From Flavobacterium fluvii (GTDB lineage Bacteria > Bacteroidota > Bacteroidia > Flavobacteriales > Flavobacteriaceae), in assembly GCF_900129545.1 (NCBI RefSeq), contig NZ_FQWB01000003.1, positions 1 through 64,000 on the forward strand: a DNA stretch of 64,000 bases, written 5' to 3'. Both the position numbers and the translations under genes were made by a program. Below are positions 1 through 9,380 of this stretch, piece by piece (within the stretch, counting starts at the first letter, position 1; every line of letters starts with the position of its first letter). The notes under the pieces were generated by a model. It worked only from the letters and a program-made list of their open reading frames with translations, searched no databases and was not told the origin of the DNA.

Positions 1-12
1 TATGTACACCTT

Positions 13-36
13 TTCTCCCGACTTCGGTCGGGAGAA
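13..36. repeat. Perfect hairpin with UUCG loop, rRNA spacer
   Basis: A 10-bp perfect stem closes a TTCG tetraloop (CTCCCGAC, TTCG, GTCGGGAG, plus two flanking A:T pairs). It lies upstream of the 5S gene, probably in the 23S-5S spacer, with the 23S gene off the window. No T tract follows, so it is not a typical terminator. It could be an rRNA-processing stem or a copy of a dispersed palindrome; the sequence does not decide. Confidence 0.5.
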
Positions 37-153
37 GAAACTTTCTAGATCCTTTACAGGATGACAATTTATTGAATTTCTTTATCTCAGTATGTTAAGA
101 TATTGTGTAATGTTGATCAATAAATAAATTGATTACCCATTGCAAAACGGCCT

Positions 154-262
154 TAAGGTGGTTATTGCGGCGGGGCTCACCTCTTCCCATCCCGAACAGA
201 GTAGTTAAGCCCGCCTGCGCAGATGGTACTGCAGTATTGTGGGAGAGTATGTCGTCGCCTTT
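154..262 (+). rRNA. rrf: 5S ribosomal RNA
   Basis: The sequence carries the conserved 5S core: a GGCGGGGCTCACCTCTTCCC stretch, CCCGAACAGAGTAGTTAAGCC (loop B/C) and GATGGTACTGCAGTATTGTGG. The ends can pair as helix I (AAGGTGGT against GTCGTCGCCTT). Length is about 109 nt, normal for Bacteroidota. The exact ends are inferred from the pairing and may be off by a few bases. It is the last gene of an rRNA operon whose 16S and 23S genes would lie upstream, outside the window. Confidence 0.93.
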
Positions 263-268
263 CTTTTG

Positions 269-303
269 AAAAACCCTATTCCTATCGGAATGGGGTTTTT
301 TGT
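269..303 (+). terminator. rRNA operon terminator
   Basis: A GC-containing stem (AAAACCCTATTCC against GGAATGGGGTTTT) followed by a T-rich tract lies directly after the 5S gene, as expected for the intrinsic terminator of the rRNA operon. Confidence 0.8.
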
Positions 304-338
304 TTTGGGGAAGATTGAGGAAAAATTCAAGGAGGTGT

Positions 339-373
339 TTTGGGAGAGTGTTAGTATATTAGTGCTATTTTTG
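339..373 (+). promoter_or_regulatory. Putative promoter of the MATE gene
   Basis: TTTG at 339-342, a 23-nt gap and TATTTTTG at 366-373 fit the Bacteroidota housekeeping pattern (TTG, 17-23 nt, TAnnTTTG). The predicted transcript start is about 12 nt before the start codon at 393. Confidence 0.5.
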
Positions 374-392
374 GTCTGAAATTCAAAGCAAT

Positions 393-1736
393 ATGGATAA
401 TAATAAAAATGTTGTAAATATGACTAGTGGGGAAATTACTCCCCAGATTATTCATTTTACCTTACCACTTATTATTGGTAATTTTTTTGTATTATCATAT
501 AATGCTGCTGATTCTATTATTGTTGGACGTTTTATAGGAGCAAATGCTTTAGCTGCTTTAGGTGCAGCAAGTCCAGTAATGAATATTATGCTTTTTTTAA
601 TCATAGGTATTTGTTTGGGGATGTCTGTATTGATGGGTAATTTTTTTGGAAAAGGAGATTTCGTAAATTTGAAGAAAGTAATTTCAACCTCAGTAATCAC
701 AGGTGGTTTTTTTACGCTGGTTATTGTGATTTTAGGTTATTTTTTTTCTTACGCCTTGCTTGCTCTATTAAACACTCCTGATTTAATTATCGACGATGCT
801 ACCTCCTATTTGCAAATCATTTTTGTGGGATTGATTTTTACTTTCATTTATAATATTTATGCTTCTACACTGCGAAGCATGGGTAATTCCAAGGTTTCAC
901 TTTATTTTTTAGCAGCATCAGCAGTTCTTAATGTTTTTCTTGAACTTCTTTTTGTTGTCGTTTGGAAAAAAGGAATAGAAGGAGCTGCTTTGGGAACCGT
1001 TATTGCTGAAGCTACCGCTGCCCTTTTTTGTATTATATATGTTCGTATTAAAATTCCTTTTTTGAGGTTCAAAAAAAATGAATTTGTTTTTGATCGTGAT
1101 TTATTGCGTATTATTTTGGGATACAGTTTTGTTACGGCCATGCAGCAAATTACGTTGCATTTGGGCAAGCTTCTTGTTCAGGGTGCGGTAAATCCATTAG
1201 GGGTTTTTGCAATTGCGGCGTTTAATGCCGTTACTAGAATTGACGATTTTGTCATGATAGTACAACAAAATATTGGTCATGGTATTACTGGTTTTCTGGC
1301 ACAGAATAAAGGTAAAGGAAGTTTTAGTCGTATTCGGAAAGGATTTTTAGTTGGTGTTAAGCTGGAAGTAATTTACAGTTTGGTTATGACGGTTCTCATA
1401 TTCGTGTTTGCCAAGGAATTGATGATTTTATTTATGGGTAGCAGAGAATCACAAGTGGTTGAAGCTGGAGTTCAATATCTGAAGGTAATGGCTTTTCTTT
1501 ATTTGTTGCCTGGAATAACCAATGTAATTCAGGGCTATTTCCGTGGATTGGGTAAAATGGAAATTACCCTAAAAGCAACTTTTGTACAAATTGTTGTTAG
1601 AGTTTTAGCAGCCTATTTGATAGCCTCTTATTTTGGAGTCAAAGGGTTTGCATTGGCTTGTTTGTTGGGTTGGATTTGTATGTTAGGTTATCAAATTCCA
1701 GTGTTTTGGAAAACTTGGAAAATCAATTCTTATTGA
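393..1736 (+). CDS. MATE family efflux transporter
   Basis: A polytopic inner-membrane protein of 447 residues, the usual length for multidrug and toxin extrusion (MATE) antiporters, which export cationic drugs or metabolites in exchange for Na+ or H+. It shows two homologous halves of about six hydrophobic helices each. The first half has the family-typical stretch IIHFTLPLIIGNFFVLSYN and an IIVGRFIG element at about residues 42-50. The ATG at 393 follows a plausible -7 box by about 20 nt. The gene stands alone and runs convergently into the AsmA-like gene; the two 3' ends overlap by 7 nt. The substrate cannot be told from sequence. Confidence 0.9.
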   Translation: MDNNKNVVNMTSGEITPQIIHFTLPLIIGNFFVLSYNAADSIIVGRFIGANALAALGAASPVMNIMLFLIIGICLGMSVLMGNFFGKGDFVNLKKVISTSVITGGFFTLVIVILGYFFSYALLALLNTPDLIIDDATSYLQIIFVGLIFTFIYNIYASTLRSMGNSKVSLYFLAASAVLNVFLELLFVVVWKKGIEGAALGTVIAEATAALFCIIYVRIKIPFLRFKKNEFVFDRDLLRIILGYSFVTAMQQITLHLGKLLVQGAVNPLGVFAIAAFNAVTRIDDFVMIVQQNIGHGITGFLAQNKGKGSFSRIRKGFLVGVKLEVIYSLVMTVLIFVFAKELMILFMGSRESQVVEAGVQYLKVMAFLYLLPGITNVIQGYFRGLGKMEITLKATFVQIVVRVLAAYLIASYFGVKGFALACLLGWICMLGYQIPVFWKTWKINSY

Positions 1737-4480
1737 ATTGTATCTTTAGTCTCTTCCAAATCTTCGGATTGTTTACCTACTTTTACTTTCGGATTGTCTT
1801 TGTTTCCCGTAATTGTCATCGGGATTCCAAAAATTCCGAATGGTGGCAATCCCAATCTCATTTTGATGTTTAATCTTCCGTCCAGGCTTGTGGTTCCTTC
1901 TATTCTTGGTCTGAATCCTGCAAATTTGAATTTGAATCGTTCTATCGTAATGATATTATTTTTGATGGAACTTTTTATTACTACCTTGGATAATTCTGGA
2001 TTTTTCATTTCTTCTTTACTGGTCTTCTTGGCAACAGCACTAAACATTTTCATTCCGTGCATTTTTATGTCTTTTACGGATACGATTCCATTACCAACTA
2101 ATGATGGATAAACGGGTTCCATATTGGCATTTAATCGACCTTTGAGTTTGTATTCCAATGAGATTATTCCTTGGGCTTTTTCGGCGGCACTGGCTATTTC
2201 CCTAAAGATTTTTATTTCATTGTAAGCTCTTTTGATGTCAAAATCACTGGCTTTGATGTCGTATTCGAATTGCGCTTTTTTAGGAGTTGTTGCTTGGTAA
2301 TTGGCATTCATTGTTACGGCACAACCTATTAAATTGAATCCGGTGTTTTGCATTGTCAATTTGCCGTTTTTCATGCTCATTGTTCCTTTTGCTTGGTTAA
2401 GCGTCAATTCGTTGAAGTTTACTTTTTGGGCATTGGCTTGGAATTTTAAATCTAAATTGGCAGGAATGATGATTACTCCTGTTTCTTCCGTATTTGTCGG
2501 TTTTGTTTCTGGATTTGATGCGTTTGTTGTCGTGCTAACTTCAGTTTTAGACATAAATTCATCGGCATTGATGTAGGTTGAATTTAACGTGAATGAACCT
2601 CTCAAAATACCGGTATTTGTGGTAGCAAAATTGAATACATTTTGCAAATAACCATTCATCCTGAAATCAGATTGTCCGTAAGCTGACAAGAAATTGTGGA
2701 AAGACATTTTGTCTTGGTTGATTTTGAAGATGCCTTCTTTGATGAGAAATTTTTTCGGAAGATATTCTGTTGCAATTAAAATGTTTCTTAGTTCTAATGT
2801 TCCTTTATTGTTCAGTTTGCTGTAATTTCCTTTTTCGGCATCGCTTTGTTTTCCTTTCAAAACTAAATCAGCTTTGATAGAGCCATCTACATCAAGTCCT
2901 TTTTGGGAGAAAACCTTGTAAATTTTGCTGATATCTAGCGTTCCTTTTGCCTTGATATCGTAAGTGAGATCGTCAAAATTATCCAATTGGGCTTCTACAA
3001 AAACAGGTTTTCCTTCAAAGGTAAATTCAGCAGGTTTTAGGCTTATTTTTAAATCGCTGGAGGTTCCTTTTTGGTTGTTTATTGTAGTGAGGATGTTGAT
3101 TTTGGTAATTGGATTTGGATAATATTTGGTTTTAACATAGCCGCTTTTCAGGCTGATACTGGCATTGGTAATCGGGAAGATTTTATTCTTTGGATCGTAT
3201 TTTCCTTTTGCTTTTCCTTGGCCAACAAGCATTCCTTTTAATTCAAAATCCGGAATTCCAATGGCTCGATTGAGTTTTTCCAAATCTATTTTCGAATTGA
3301 AAACTGCGTCTATTTCAGGAGTATTCATTCCTTTAACGAACAGTTTTGCTTTCAAATAATCTTTGTTTACGTTTAGTGATATACTCTTGGTGTCAACAAT
3401 TAAAAGGTCTGGATTTAACGATGGCAAGCTTGTGGACAAATCCAAATTTAGATTCGAAACAGGGAAAGCACTTTTGTCATAATTAACAAATCCGTCTCTT
3501 ATTTTAAAATCTAGATTTAAGTCGGGAGCAATGCTTTTTGACTCGATATATTTCCCTTTTAGGGTAAGAAGTAAATCCGTTTTTCCGTTTAATTCCGTTT
3601 TTTTAAGCCAAGTAATATATTTTGGAGGGAAAGCCGTGAATAAATCGTGGAGATTGCTATTGGTAGAATTGACTACGAAATCCATATTGTAACCGTCTTT
3701 CAAGAAATCGAATTTTCCTTTGAAGTCAACGGGAAGTTGGTTAATCATCAAATCATTTTGTTCAAAAACGAAGGATAGGGAGTTGACGTTTATTTTGGTA
3801 ATTAAATCGGCATCTACTTTTTTGTTCATCAAATAATGTTCGTTTTCGTAGAGTACGTTGAGTTTGTCGATTTTTGCTTTCGAGTATAAATCAAAAATAT
3901 CTTGACTCAAATCTCCTTTTCCGAGATAATTAAAGCCAAAAGCATCAAAGTGTACTTGGGTTGATTTGTCATCATAAACAAGTTCACTATCTATGATTTC
4001 AATATGTTCCAGTTTTATGCCTGCAGATTCTTTGTCTTTTTTTTCGTCTTCTTTCTCGGGAATATAAACGTTGTAATTAGCTAATCCTTCTTTATTTACT
4101 TTGATATTTATGGTTGAATTGGATAGGTATATTTCATCTATTTTTATGGATTCCCCAAAAATTAGACTCGATAGATTGATTCCAAAGGAGACTTCTTTGG
4201 CGTTAATCAATCTTTCTTTTTGAAATGGGGTCGAACCATTGAGTTTAAAATCATTTAAAGTTAAGGTCAATGAAGGGAAATGTTTAAAAAACGAAACATT
4301 CACATCTGAGTAATTGAGTTCTCCTGCCAATTTTTTATTGGCTGTTTTTTTGATTTCTTCTTTGAGTTTGTCAGAGAAAACAATGGGTGTCAGGAACATC
4401 AAGGAAAGAATGACAGCAAATGTTATTCCTGTATATTTTGCCGTTTTAACTAAAACTGATTTCACTTTAATAGCATCCAT
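1730..4480 (-). CDS. AsmA-like membrane-anchored protein
   Basis: A 916-residue protein with one N-terminal membrane helix (about residues 12-34) followed by a very long, beta-rich periplasmic region. This is the architecture of the AsmA/YhdP/TamB-like bridge proteins linked to lipid transport and outer-membrane assembly. The N-terminal AsmA segment (LAGELNYSDVNVSFFKHFPS, about 50-70) and the C-terminal conserved block (GMKMFSAVAKKTSKEEM, then IERFKFKFAGFRPRIEGTTS) support the family. The C-terminus is charged and low in complexity. A lipid-transport role is inferred from the family; no partner gene is adjacent. Confidence 0.85.
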   Translation of the reverse strand: MDAIKVKSVLVKTAKYTGITFAVILSLMFLTPIVFSDKLKEEIKKTANKKLAGELNYSDVNVSFFKHFPSLTLTLNDFKLNGSTPFQKERLINAKEVSFGINLSSLIFGESIKIDEIYLSNSTINIKVNKEGLANYNVYIPEKEDEKKDKESAGIKLEHIEIIDSELVYDDKSTQVHFDAFGFNYLGKGDLSQDIFDLYSKAKIDKLNVLYENEHYLMNKKVDADLITKINVNSLSFVFEQNDLMINQLPVDFKGKFDFLKDGYNMDFVVNSTNSNLHDLFTAFPPKYITWLKKTELNGKTDLLLTLKGKYIESKSIAPDLNLDFKIRDGFVNYDKSAFPVSNLNLDLSTSLPSLNPDLLIVDTKSISLNVNKDYLKAKLFVKGMNTPEIDAVFNSKIDLEKLNRAIGIPDFELKGMLVGQGKAKGKYDPKNKIFPITNASISLKSGYVKTKYYPNPITKINILTTINNQKGTSSDLKISLKPAEFTFEGKPVFVEAQLDNFDDLTYDIKAKGTLDISKIYKVFSQKGLDVDGSIKADLVLKGKQSDAEKGNYSKLNNKGTLELRNILIATEYLPKKFLIKEGIFKINQDKMSFHNFLSAYGQSDFRMNGYLQNVFNFATTNTGILRGSFTLNSTYINADEFMSKTEVSTTTNASNPETKPTNTEETGVIIIPANLDLKFQANAQKVNFNELTLNQAKGTMSMKNGKLTMQNTGFNLIGCAVTMNANYQATTPKKAQFEYDIKASDFDIKRAYNEIKIFREIASAAEKAQGIISLEYKLKGRLNANMEPVYPSLVGNGIVSVKDIKMHGMKMFSAVAKKTSKEEMKNPELSKVVIKSSIKNNIITIERFKFKFAGFRPRIEGTTSLDGRLNIKMRLGLPPFGIFGIPMTITGNKDNPKVKVGKQSEDLEETKDTIQ

Positions 4481-4523
4481 ATTTTATAAGGTGTAATAAA
4501 TATATTGTTTTAAATATAAGAAT

Positions 4524-5105
4524 TTATCCGTGAACGGTTTCGCTTTTTCCGTAATTGGTAATCAGTTTGCCTTCAAAATCGAGCCACTCAGCCCATCTTT
4601 TATCAACGTCAACTTTCTCGGAATATTTTCTGGCGAAAGCTAGAAAAGTAGTGTAATGCCCAGCTTCACTAATCATTAATTTTCTGTAAAATTCGGCCAA
4701 TTCCTTGTCTTCAATATTTTGCGACAACACTTTGAATCTCTCGCAACTTCTAGCTTCAATCATGGCAGAAAAAAGCAATCTGTCAACAAAAGCATCATTT
4801 CGGCTGCCGTCTTTTTTCATAAACTTGAAAAGTTCGTTCACGTAATGGTCTTTTCGCTCCCTTCCCAATTTTAATCCACGTTCTTTGATGATATTGTGGA
4901 CCATTTGAAAATGTTCCAATTCTTCTTTGGCGATTTCCAACAAATCAGTAACCAATTCTTCGTGTTCTGAATTGTAAGTGATGATAGTTATGATGTTTGT
5001 CGCCGCTTTTTGTTCACACCAAGCGTGATCGGTCAAGATTTCTTCGATGTTCGATTCAACGATATTTACCCATTTTGGGTCGGTAACTAATTTTAATCCT
5101 AACAT
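4524..5105 (-). CDS. miaE: tRNA-(ms2io6A)-hydroxylase-like di-iron protein
   Basis: A 193-residue ferritin-fold protein of the MiaE family, which hydroxylates the ms2i6A base at position 37 of certain tRNAs using a non-haem di-iron centre and O2. The ligands are in place: E31, E62-x-x-H65, E117 and E147-x-x-H150 (motifs CEQKAA, EELEHF, IEARSCERF, SEAGHY). Length matches the family. It is transcribed divergently from the glycosyltransferase gene. A possible -7 box (TATTTTTG on the minus strand, 5138-5131) lies 26 nt upstream of the start codon. Confidence 0.93.
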   Translation of the reverse strand: MLGLKLVTDPKWVNIVESNIEEILTDHAWCEQKAATNIITIITYNSEHEELVTDLLEIAKEELEHFQMVHNIIKERGLKLGRERKDHYVNELFKFMKKDGSRNDAFVDRLLFSAMIEARSCERFKVLSQNIEDKELAEFYRKLMISEAGHYTTFLAFARKYSEKVDVDKRWAEWLDFEGKLITNYGKSETVHG

Positions 5106-5163
5106 TTTTTCTGTGTATGAAAATTATTTACAAAAATACGGCTTTTATTTATTGTAGAACAGA

Positions 5164-5192
5164 TTGATTCCCGGATTATTTCCCTTATTTTG
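5164..5192 (+). promoter_or_regulatory. Putative promoter of the glycosyltransferase gene
   Basis: TTG at 5164-5166 is followed after 18 nt by TTATTTTG at 5185-5192, one mismatch from TAnnTTTG. The predicted start of transcription is about 12 nt before the ATG at 5210. Confidence 0.4.
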
Positions 5193-5209
5193 TGTCATAA
5201 AAGTGTGTT

Positions 5210-6451
5210 ATGAGTGTAAATCAGAAGGTTTTAATTATTGGTTTTGTTTGGCCTGAGCCTAATTCTTCTGCTGCTGGAGGCAGAATGGTACAGTTAATCT
5301 CTATTTTTAAACAACAAGGTTTCGAAGTTACTTTTGCCAGTCCGGCAATGGATAGCGATTATATGATTGACCTTAACTCTCTTGGAATTTCCAAGAAATC
5401 CATCACTTTAAATTGTTCCAGTTTTGATGTTTTTGTAAAAGAATTGAATCCCACTATTGTTTTGTTTGACCGTTTTATGATGGAAGAACAATTTGGTTGG
5501 CGTGTTGCCGAAAATTGTCCTGATGCTTTACGATTATTGGATACCGAAGATTTGCATTGTTTGCGTTTGGCGCGCCAAAAGGCATTCAAGGAAAACAGGC
5601 CATTTTCAACAGACGATTTGTTGGTTGAAGATGTTGCCAAAAGAGAAATTGCCAGTATTTTGCGTTGTGATGTTTCCTTGATGATTGCCGAATATGAAAT
5701 GGAATTGCTGCAATCCGTTTTCAAAATAGATATTGATTTGTTGTATTATTTGCCTTTGTTGTTGGAACCCATTACTGTTTCAACCATTCAAAATCTGCCT
5801 TCATTCGAAGAACGGAACAACTTTGTTTTCATTGGCAACTTTCTTCACGAACCCAATTGGAATGCGGTTCAATATTTAAAAGAAACGATTTGGCCACTCG
5901 TCAGGAAACAAATGCCGGAAGCTGTTTTGCATATTTACGGAGCGTATCCTTCACAAAAAGTATTGCAATTACACCAACCCAAGCAAGGTTTCTATATTAT
6001 GGGGCGTGCCGATTCTGCCCAAGAAGTGGTGCAAAATGGCAGAGTTATGTTGGCGCCTTTGCGTTTTGGAGCTGGAATAAAAGGAAAGTTATTAGAAGCA
6101 ATGCAATGCGGAACGCCTAGCGTGACGACAAGCATTGGAGCCGAATCTATGTGTGGCGATTTGCCTTGGAATGGGTTTATTGCTGATGATCCACAGATTT
6201 TTGCTTATAAAGCAGTAGAATTGTATCAAGACAAAACGATTTGGCTAAAAGCCCAAGAAAATGGTTTTGAAATTATGGAAAAACTCTATTTAAAATCGGT
6301 GTTCGAGAATGATTTTGTTCAGCATATTTTAAAAATTCAAACGCATTTAAAACAATATCGTTTGAATAATTTTATGGGTACACTATTGCAACATCATACT
6401 TTGACGAGTACCAAATATATGTCGCGTTGGATTGAGGAGAAGAATAAATAA
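5210..6451 (+). CDS. GT-B glycosyltransferase (group 1/GT4-like)
   Basis: A 413-residue soluble protein with a two-domain GT-B layout. The N-terminal domain starts with LIIGFVWPEPNSSAAGGRM, a glycine-rich acceptor-side loop. The C-terminal domain has FVFIGNFLHEPNWNAV, LHIYGAYPS and the E-x7-E-type region GAGIKGKLLEAMQCGTPSVT (about residues 284-303) that binds the nucleotide-sugar donor. It probably transfers a sugar during surface polysaccharide or glycoprotein synthesis, but it is a lone gene and the substrate is unknown. It ends at a bidirectional terminator shared with the convergent aceF-pdhA operon. Confidence 0.85.
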   Translation: MSVNQKVLIIGFVWPEPNSSAAGGRMVQLISIFKQQGFEVTFASPAMDSDYMIDLNSLGISKKSITLNCSSFDVFVKELNPTIVLFDRFMMEEQFGWRVAENCPDALRLLDTEDLHCLRLARQKAFKENRPFSTDDLLVEDVAKREIASILRCDVSLMIAEYEMELLQSVFKIDIDLLYYLPLLLEPITVSTIQNLPSFEERNNFVFIGNFLHEPNWNAVQYLKETIWPLVRKQMPEAVLHIYGAYPSQKVLQLHQPKQGFYIMGRADSAQEVVQNGRVMLAPLRFGAGIKGKLLEAMQCGTPSVTTSIGAESMCGDLPWNGFIADDPQIFAYKAVELYQDKTIWLKAQENGFEIMEKLYLKSVFENDFVQHILKIQTHLKQYRLNNFMGTLLQHHTLTSTKYMSRWIEEKNK

Positions 6452-6453
6452 AA

Positions 6454-6485
6454 AAATCCCGTTTCTTTTGAAAGAAACGGGATTT
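6454..6485. terminator. Bidirectional terminator, glycosyltransferase / aceF
   Basis: A 15-bp perfect inverted repeat (AAATCCCGTTTCTTT / AAAGAAACGGGATTT) with A-rich and T-rich flanks sits between two convergent genes. Confidence 0.85.
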
Positions 6486-6506
6486 CATATATAAACCAAC
6501 GAGCTT

Positions 6507-8144
6507 TTAAGCCAGCATCGTCACTGGGTTTTCAATGTATTGTTTCAAGGTTTGCAAGAACTGAGCGCCGGTTGCACCGTCGATAGTTCTGTGATCGCAA
6601 GCCAAAGATAACATCATTGTGTTTCCTACCACGATTTGTCCATTTTTTACCACTGGTTTTTCTACAATCGCTCCTACGGATAGGATGGCAGAATTTGGTT
6701 GGTTGATGATGGAGTTGAATTCGGTAATTCCAAACATTCCAAGGTTGGAAATAGTGAAAGTACTTCCTTCCATTTCGGTAGGCAATAATTTTTTGTTTTT
6801 CGCTCTTCCGGCAAGGTCTCTTACGCTGGTTCCAATTTGAGACAAGCTCATACCGTCAGTAAACGGCAATACTGGAACAACCAATCCGTCTTCAACGGCA
6901 ACGGCAACACCAATGTTCACGTGATAGTTGATGGTAATTGCATCCGCTGACCATTGTGAATTGATTTTTGGGTGTTTTTTCAAAGCCAATGCAGAAGCTT
7001 TAATTACCATGTCGTTAAAAGATACTTTGGTATCTGGGACGCTGTTGATAATTGCTCTAGATTTCATGGCTTCGTCCATTGTTACCTCTATTACCAAGTT
7101 GTAATGTGGCGCAGTAAACAAGGATTCTGCCAAACGTTTTGCAATGATTTTACGCATTGTAGAGTTTTTAATCTCTTCTGTGGCAACTTGTCCTGCTGGA
7201 ACATAAGGTTTTGCTGCTGGTGCAGCAACTTCTGATTTAGCTGGTGCAGCAGAGCTTGCAGCTGGAGCAGCGGCAGCTTGTGGAGTAAAGTTTTCAACGT
7301 CACTTTTGGTGATGCGTCCATTTTCGCCGGAACCTTTTACTTGTGCCAATTGAATTCCTTTGTCGCTGGCAATTTTCTTTGCCAATGGCGAAGCCAAAAC
7401 CCTTTGTCCATTAACAGCTGCTTCTTGAACAACTGGCGCAGCTTGTGCTGCAGGTGCGGCTTTCGCTTCTTCAGTGGCAACGGCTGCAGGTGCAGCTCCT
7501 CCAACTGTAAAGCCACCGGCGATGCCGCTAACATCTGTTCCTTCTGGTCCAATAATGGCTAAAAGGCTGTCAATTGGAGCCGATTGTCCTTCTTGAATTC
7601 CAATGTATAATAAAGTTCCTTCATTGAAGGATTCAAATTCCATAGTTGCTTTGTCGGTTTCAATTTCAGCAAGCATATCGCCTTCTGAAACTTTGTCGCC
7701 TACTTTTTTCAACCAAGTTGCCACAGTTCCTTCGGTCATGGTATCGCTCAAACGAGGCATTGTTACCACGACAACTCCTGCCGGTAAAGCAGCGGTTGCA
7801 ACTGCTACGGGAGCGGCTGTTTCTTGTTTGGCTTCGGTTGCGGCTGGAGCAGCTGTTGCTGGTGCTGCAGTTGCACCTCCGGCTATTAAAGCAGCAATGT
7901 CTTCGCCTTCATTTCCAATAATGGCTAGAAGAGAGTCTATCGGTGCAGTTTCTCCTGCTTGAATACCAATGTATAAAAGAGTTCCTTCGTTGAAAGACTC
8001 AAATTCCATGGTAGCTTTGTCAGTTTCAATTTCTGCAAGCATATCGCCTTCAGATACTTTGTCGCCTACTTTTTTTAACCAAGTCGCTACCGTTCCTTCA
8101 GTCATTGTATCGCTCAAGCGAGGCATTGTTATTATTGTTGCCAT
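6507..8144 (-). CDS. aceF: Pyruvate dehydrogenase E2 (dihydrolipoamide acetyltransferase)
   Basis: The 545-residue E2 core of pyruvate dehydrogenase moves the acetyl group from E1 to CoA. Domains in order: lipoyl 1 (about 1-80, lipoyl lysine K43 in ETDKATMEF), lipoyl 2 (about 124-203, K165), Ala/Pro-rich linkers, the E1/E3-binding domain (about 247-288, VLASPLAKKIASDKGI) and the acyltransferase domain (about 325-545) with the active-site motif DHRTIDG (H518, D522). The two lipoyl domains are identical over about 57 residues. The gene starts 8 nt after pdhA ends, so the two form an operon. The E1-beta (pdhB) and E3 genes are not in this window. Confidence 0.97.
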   Translation of the reverse strand: MATIITMPRLSDTMTEGTVATWLKKVGDKVSEGDMLAEIETDKATMEFESFNEGTLLYIGIQAGETAPIDSLLAIIGNEGEDIAALIAGGATAAPATAAPAATEAKQETAAPVAVATAALPAGVVVVTMPRLSDTMTEGTVATWLKKVGDKVSEGDMLAEIETDKATMEFESFNEGTLLYIGIQEGQSAPIDSLLAIIGPEGTDVSGIAGGFTVGGAAPAAVATEEAKAAPAAQAAPVVQEAAVNGQRVLASPLAKKIASDKGIQLAQVKGSGENGRITKSDVENFTPQAAAAPAASSAAPAKSEVAAPAAKPYVPAGQVATEEIKNSTMRKIIAKRLAESLFTAPHYNLVIEVTMDEAMKSRAIINSVPDTKVSFNDMVIKASALALKKHPKINSQWSADAITINYHVNIGVAVAVEDGLVVPVLPFTDGMSLSQIGTSVRDLAGRAKNKKLLPTEMEGSTFTISNLGMFGITEFNSIINQPNSAILSVGAIVEKPVVKNGQIVVGNTMMLSLACDHRTIDGATGAQFLQTLKQYIENPVTMLA

Positions 8145-8152
8145 AATTGAAT

Positions 8153-9151
8153 TTATAGTTTATGAGGAATAAATGGATAGTTTTCTTGTTCGTAAACAAC
8201 ATCGTATAGTTGTTGTACTTCTGGATATGGAGATTCTTCTGCAAATTTCACGCATTCTTCGATCAAGTCTTTTACTCTCTGGTCGATGGCTTGAATTTCT
8301 TCTTCGGTAGCGTATTTTTGATCTTTGATTACATCCAAAACTTGGGTAATCGGGTCAATTTTTTTATACTCTTCCACTTCTTCTTTCGAACGGTATAATT
8401 GTGCATCTGACATAGAGTGTCCTCTATAACGATAGGTTTTCATTTCAAGGAAAGTTGGTCCACCACCACTACGAGCTCTTTCGATGGCTTCGCTCATTGC
8501 TTCAGCTACTTTTACAGGGTTCATTCCGTCAACTGGTCCGCAAGGCATTTCGTAACCTAAACCAAGTTTCCAGATATCTGGGTGGTTTGCGGTTCTTTCA
8601 ACAGAAGTTCCCATGGCATAACCGTTGTTTTCAACTATGAAAACTACTGGAAGATTCCAAAGCATGGCCATGTTAAAGGCTTCGTGCAATGAACCTTGGC
8701 GTGAAGCACCATCACCAAAATAAGTCATGGTAACACCACCAGTATTATTGTATTTATCTCCAAAAGCTAATCCAGCTCCAAGTGGAATTTGTCCTCCAAC
8801 AATTCCGTGTCCACCATAAAAACGGTGTTCTTTTGAGAAAATGTGCATGGAACCACCCATTCCTTTTGAAGTTCCAGTGGCTTTACCCATAAGTTCTGCC
8901 ATTACTCTTCTTGGGTCTACACCCATTCCGATTGGTTGAACGTGATTTCTGTATGCGGTAATCATTTTGTCTTTAGTCAAGTCCATAGCGTGCAAGGCAC
9001 CAGCTAAAACAGCCTCTTGACCATTATATAAGTGTAGAAATCCCCTGATTTTTTGTTGAATATATAGTGCTGCTAGTTTGTCTTCAAACCTTCTCCAAAG
9101 CAGCATGTCTTCATACCATTTTAAATAAACTTCTTTTGTAACTTCTTTCAT
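8153..9151 (-). CDS. pdhA: Pyruvate dehydrogenase E1 component, alpha subunit
   Basis: A 332-residue thiamine-diphosphate enzyme subunit that decarboxylates pyruvate and passes the acetyl group to the E2 lipoyl arm. The ThDP/Mg motif is visible as GDGASRQG followed by VENNGYAMGTS (about residues 143-182), and the phosphorylation-loop region reads YRYRGHSMSDAQLYR (about 245-259). Length fits the alpha2beta2 type of E1, so a separate beta subunit is required; it is absent here. First gene of the operon with aceF. Confidence 0.97.
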   Translation of the reverse strand: MKEVTKEVYLKWYEDMLLWRRFEDKLAALYIQQKIRGFLHLYNGQEAVLAGALHAMDLTKDKMITAYRNHVQPIGMGVDPRRVMAELMGKATGTSKGMGGSMHIFSKEHRFYGGHGIVGGQIPLGAGLAFGDKYNNTGGVTMTYFGDGASRQGSLHEAFNMAMLWNLPVVFIVENNGYAMGTSVERTANHPDIWKLGLGYEMPCGPVDGMNPVKVAEAMSEAIERARSGGGPTFLEMKTYRYRGHSMSDAQLYRSKEEVEEYKKIDPITQVLDVIKDQKYATEEEIQAIDQRVKDLIEECVKFAEESPYPEVQQLYDVVYEQENYPFIPHKL

Positions 9152-9313
9152 CTGTTTTTCTTTTGTAATGTGTAGTTAGCCTATAATTAGTTTAGAATCG
9201 TGGCTTAATAAAAACCAATTTCATCCGTATTTTATAGTTTTGTTGTGTTTGTAATTGTTTTAAAACTAAAAATAGTTTGTTTTTTACGAATTTACCATTA
9301 AAATATCGAAGTG

Positions 9314-9321
9314 CAAAAATA
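9314..9321 (-). promoter_or_regulatory. Possible -7 box of the pdhA-aceF operon
   Basis: On the minus strand this reads TATTTTTG followed by C, an exact TAnnTTTG match, about 163 nt upstream of pdhA. No good TTG element is found at the usual distance, so the call is tentative. The rest of the 229-nt gap before cdd is AT-rich and shows no other structure. Confidence 0.35.
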
Positions 9322-9380
9322 GCACATTCTGAGGAAGTAGTAAAATTAAAAATACACTTTTAGAACATTTTTTGTTTTTT

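Noticed and set aside
13..36. First hairpin of the window as a terminator
   Set aside because: There is no T tract after the stem and the 5S gene lies downstream.
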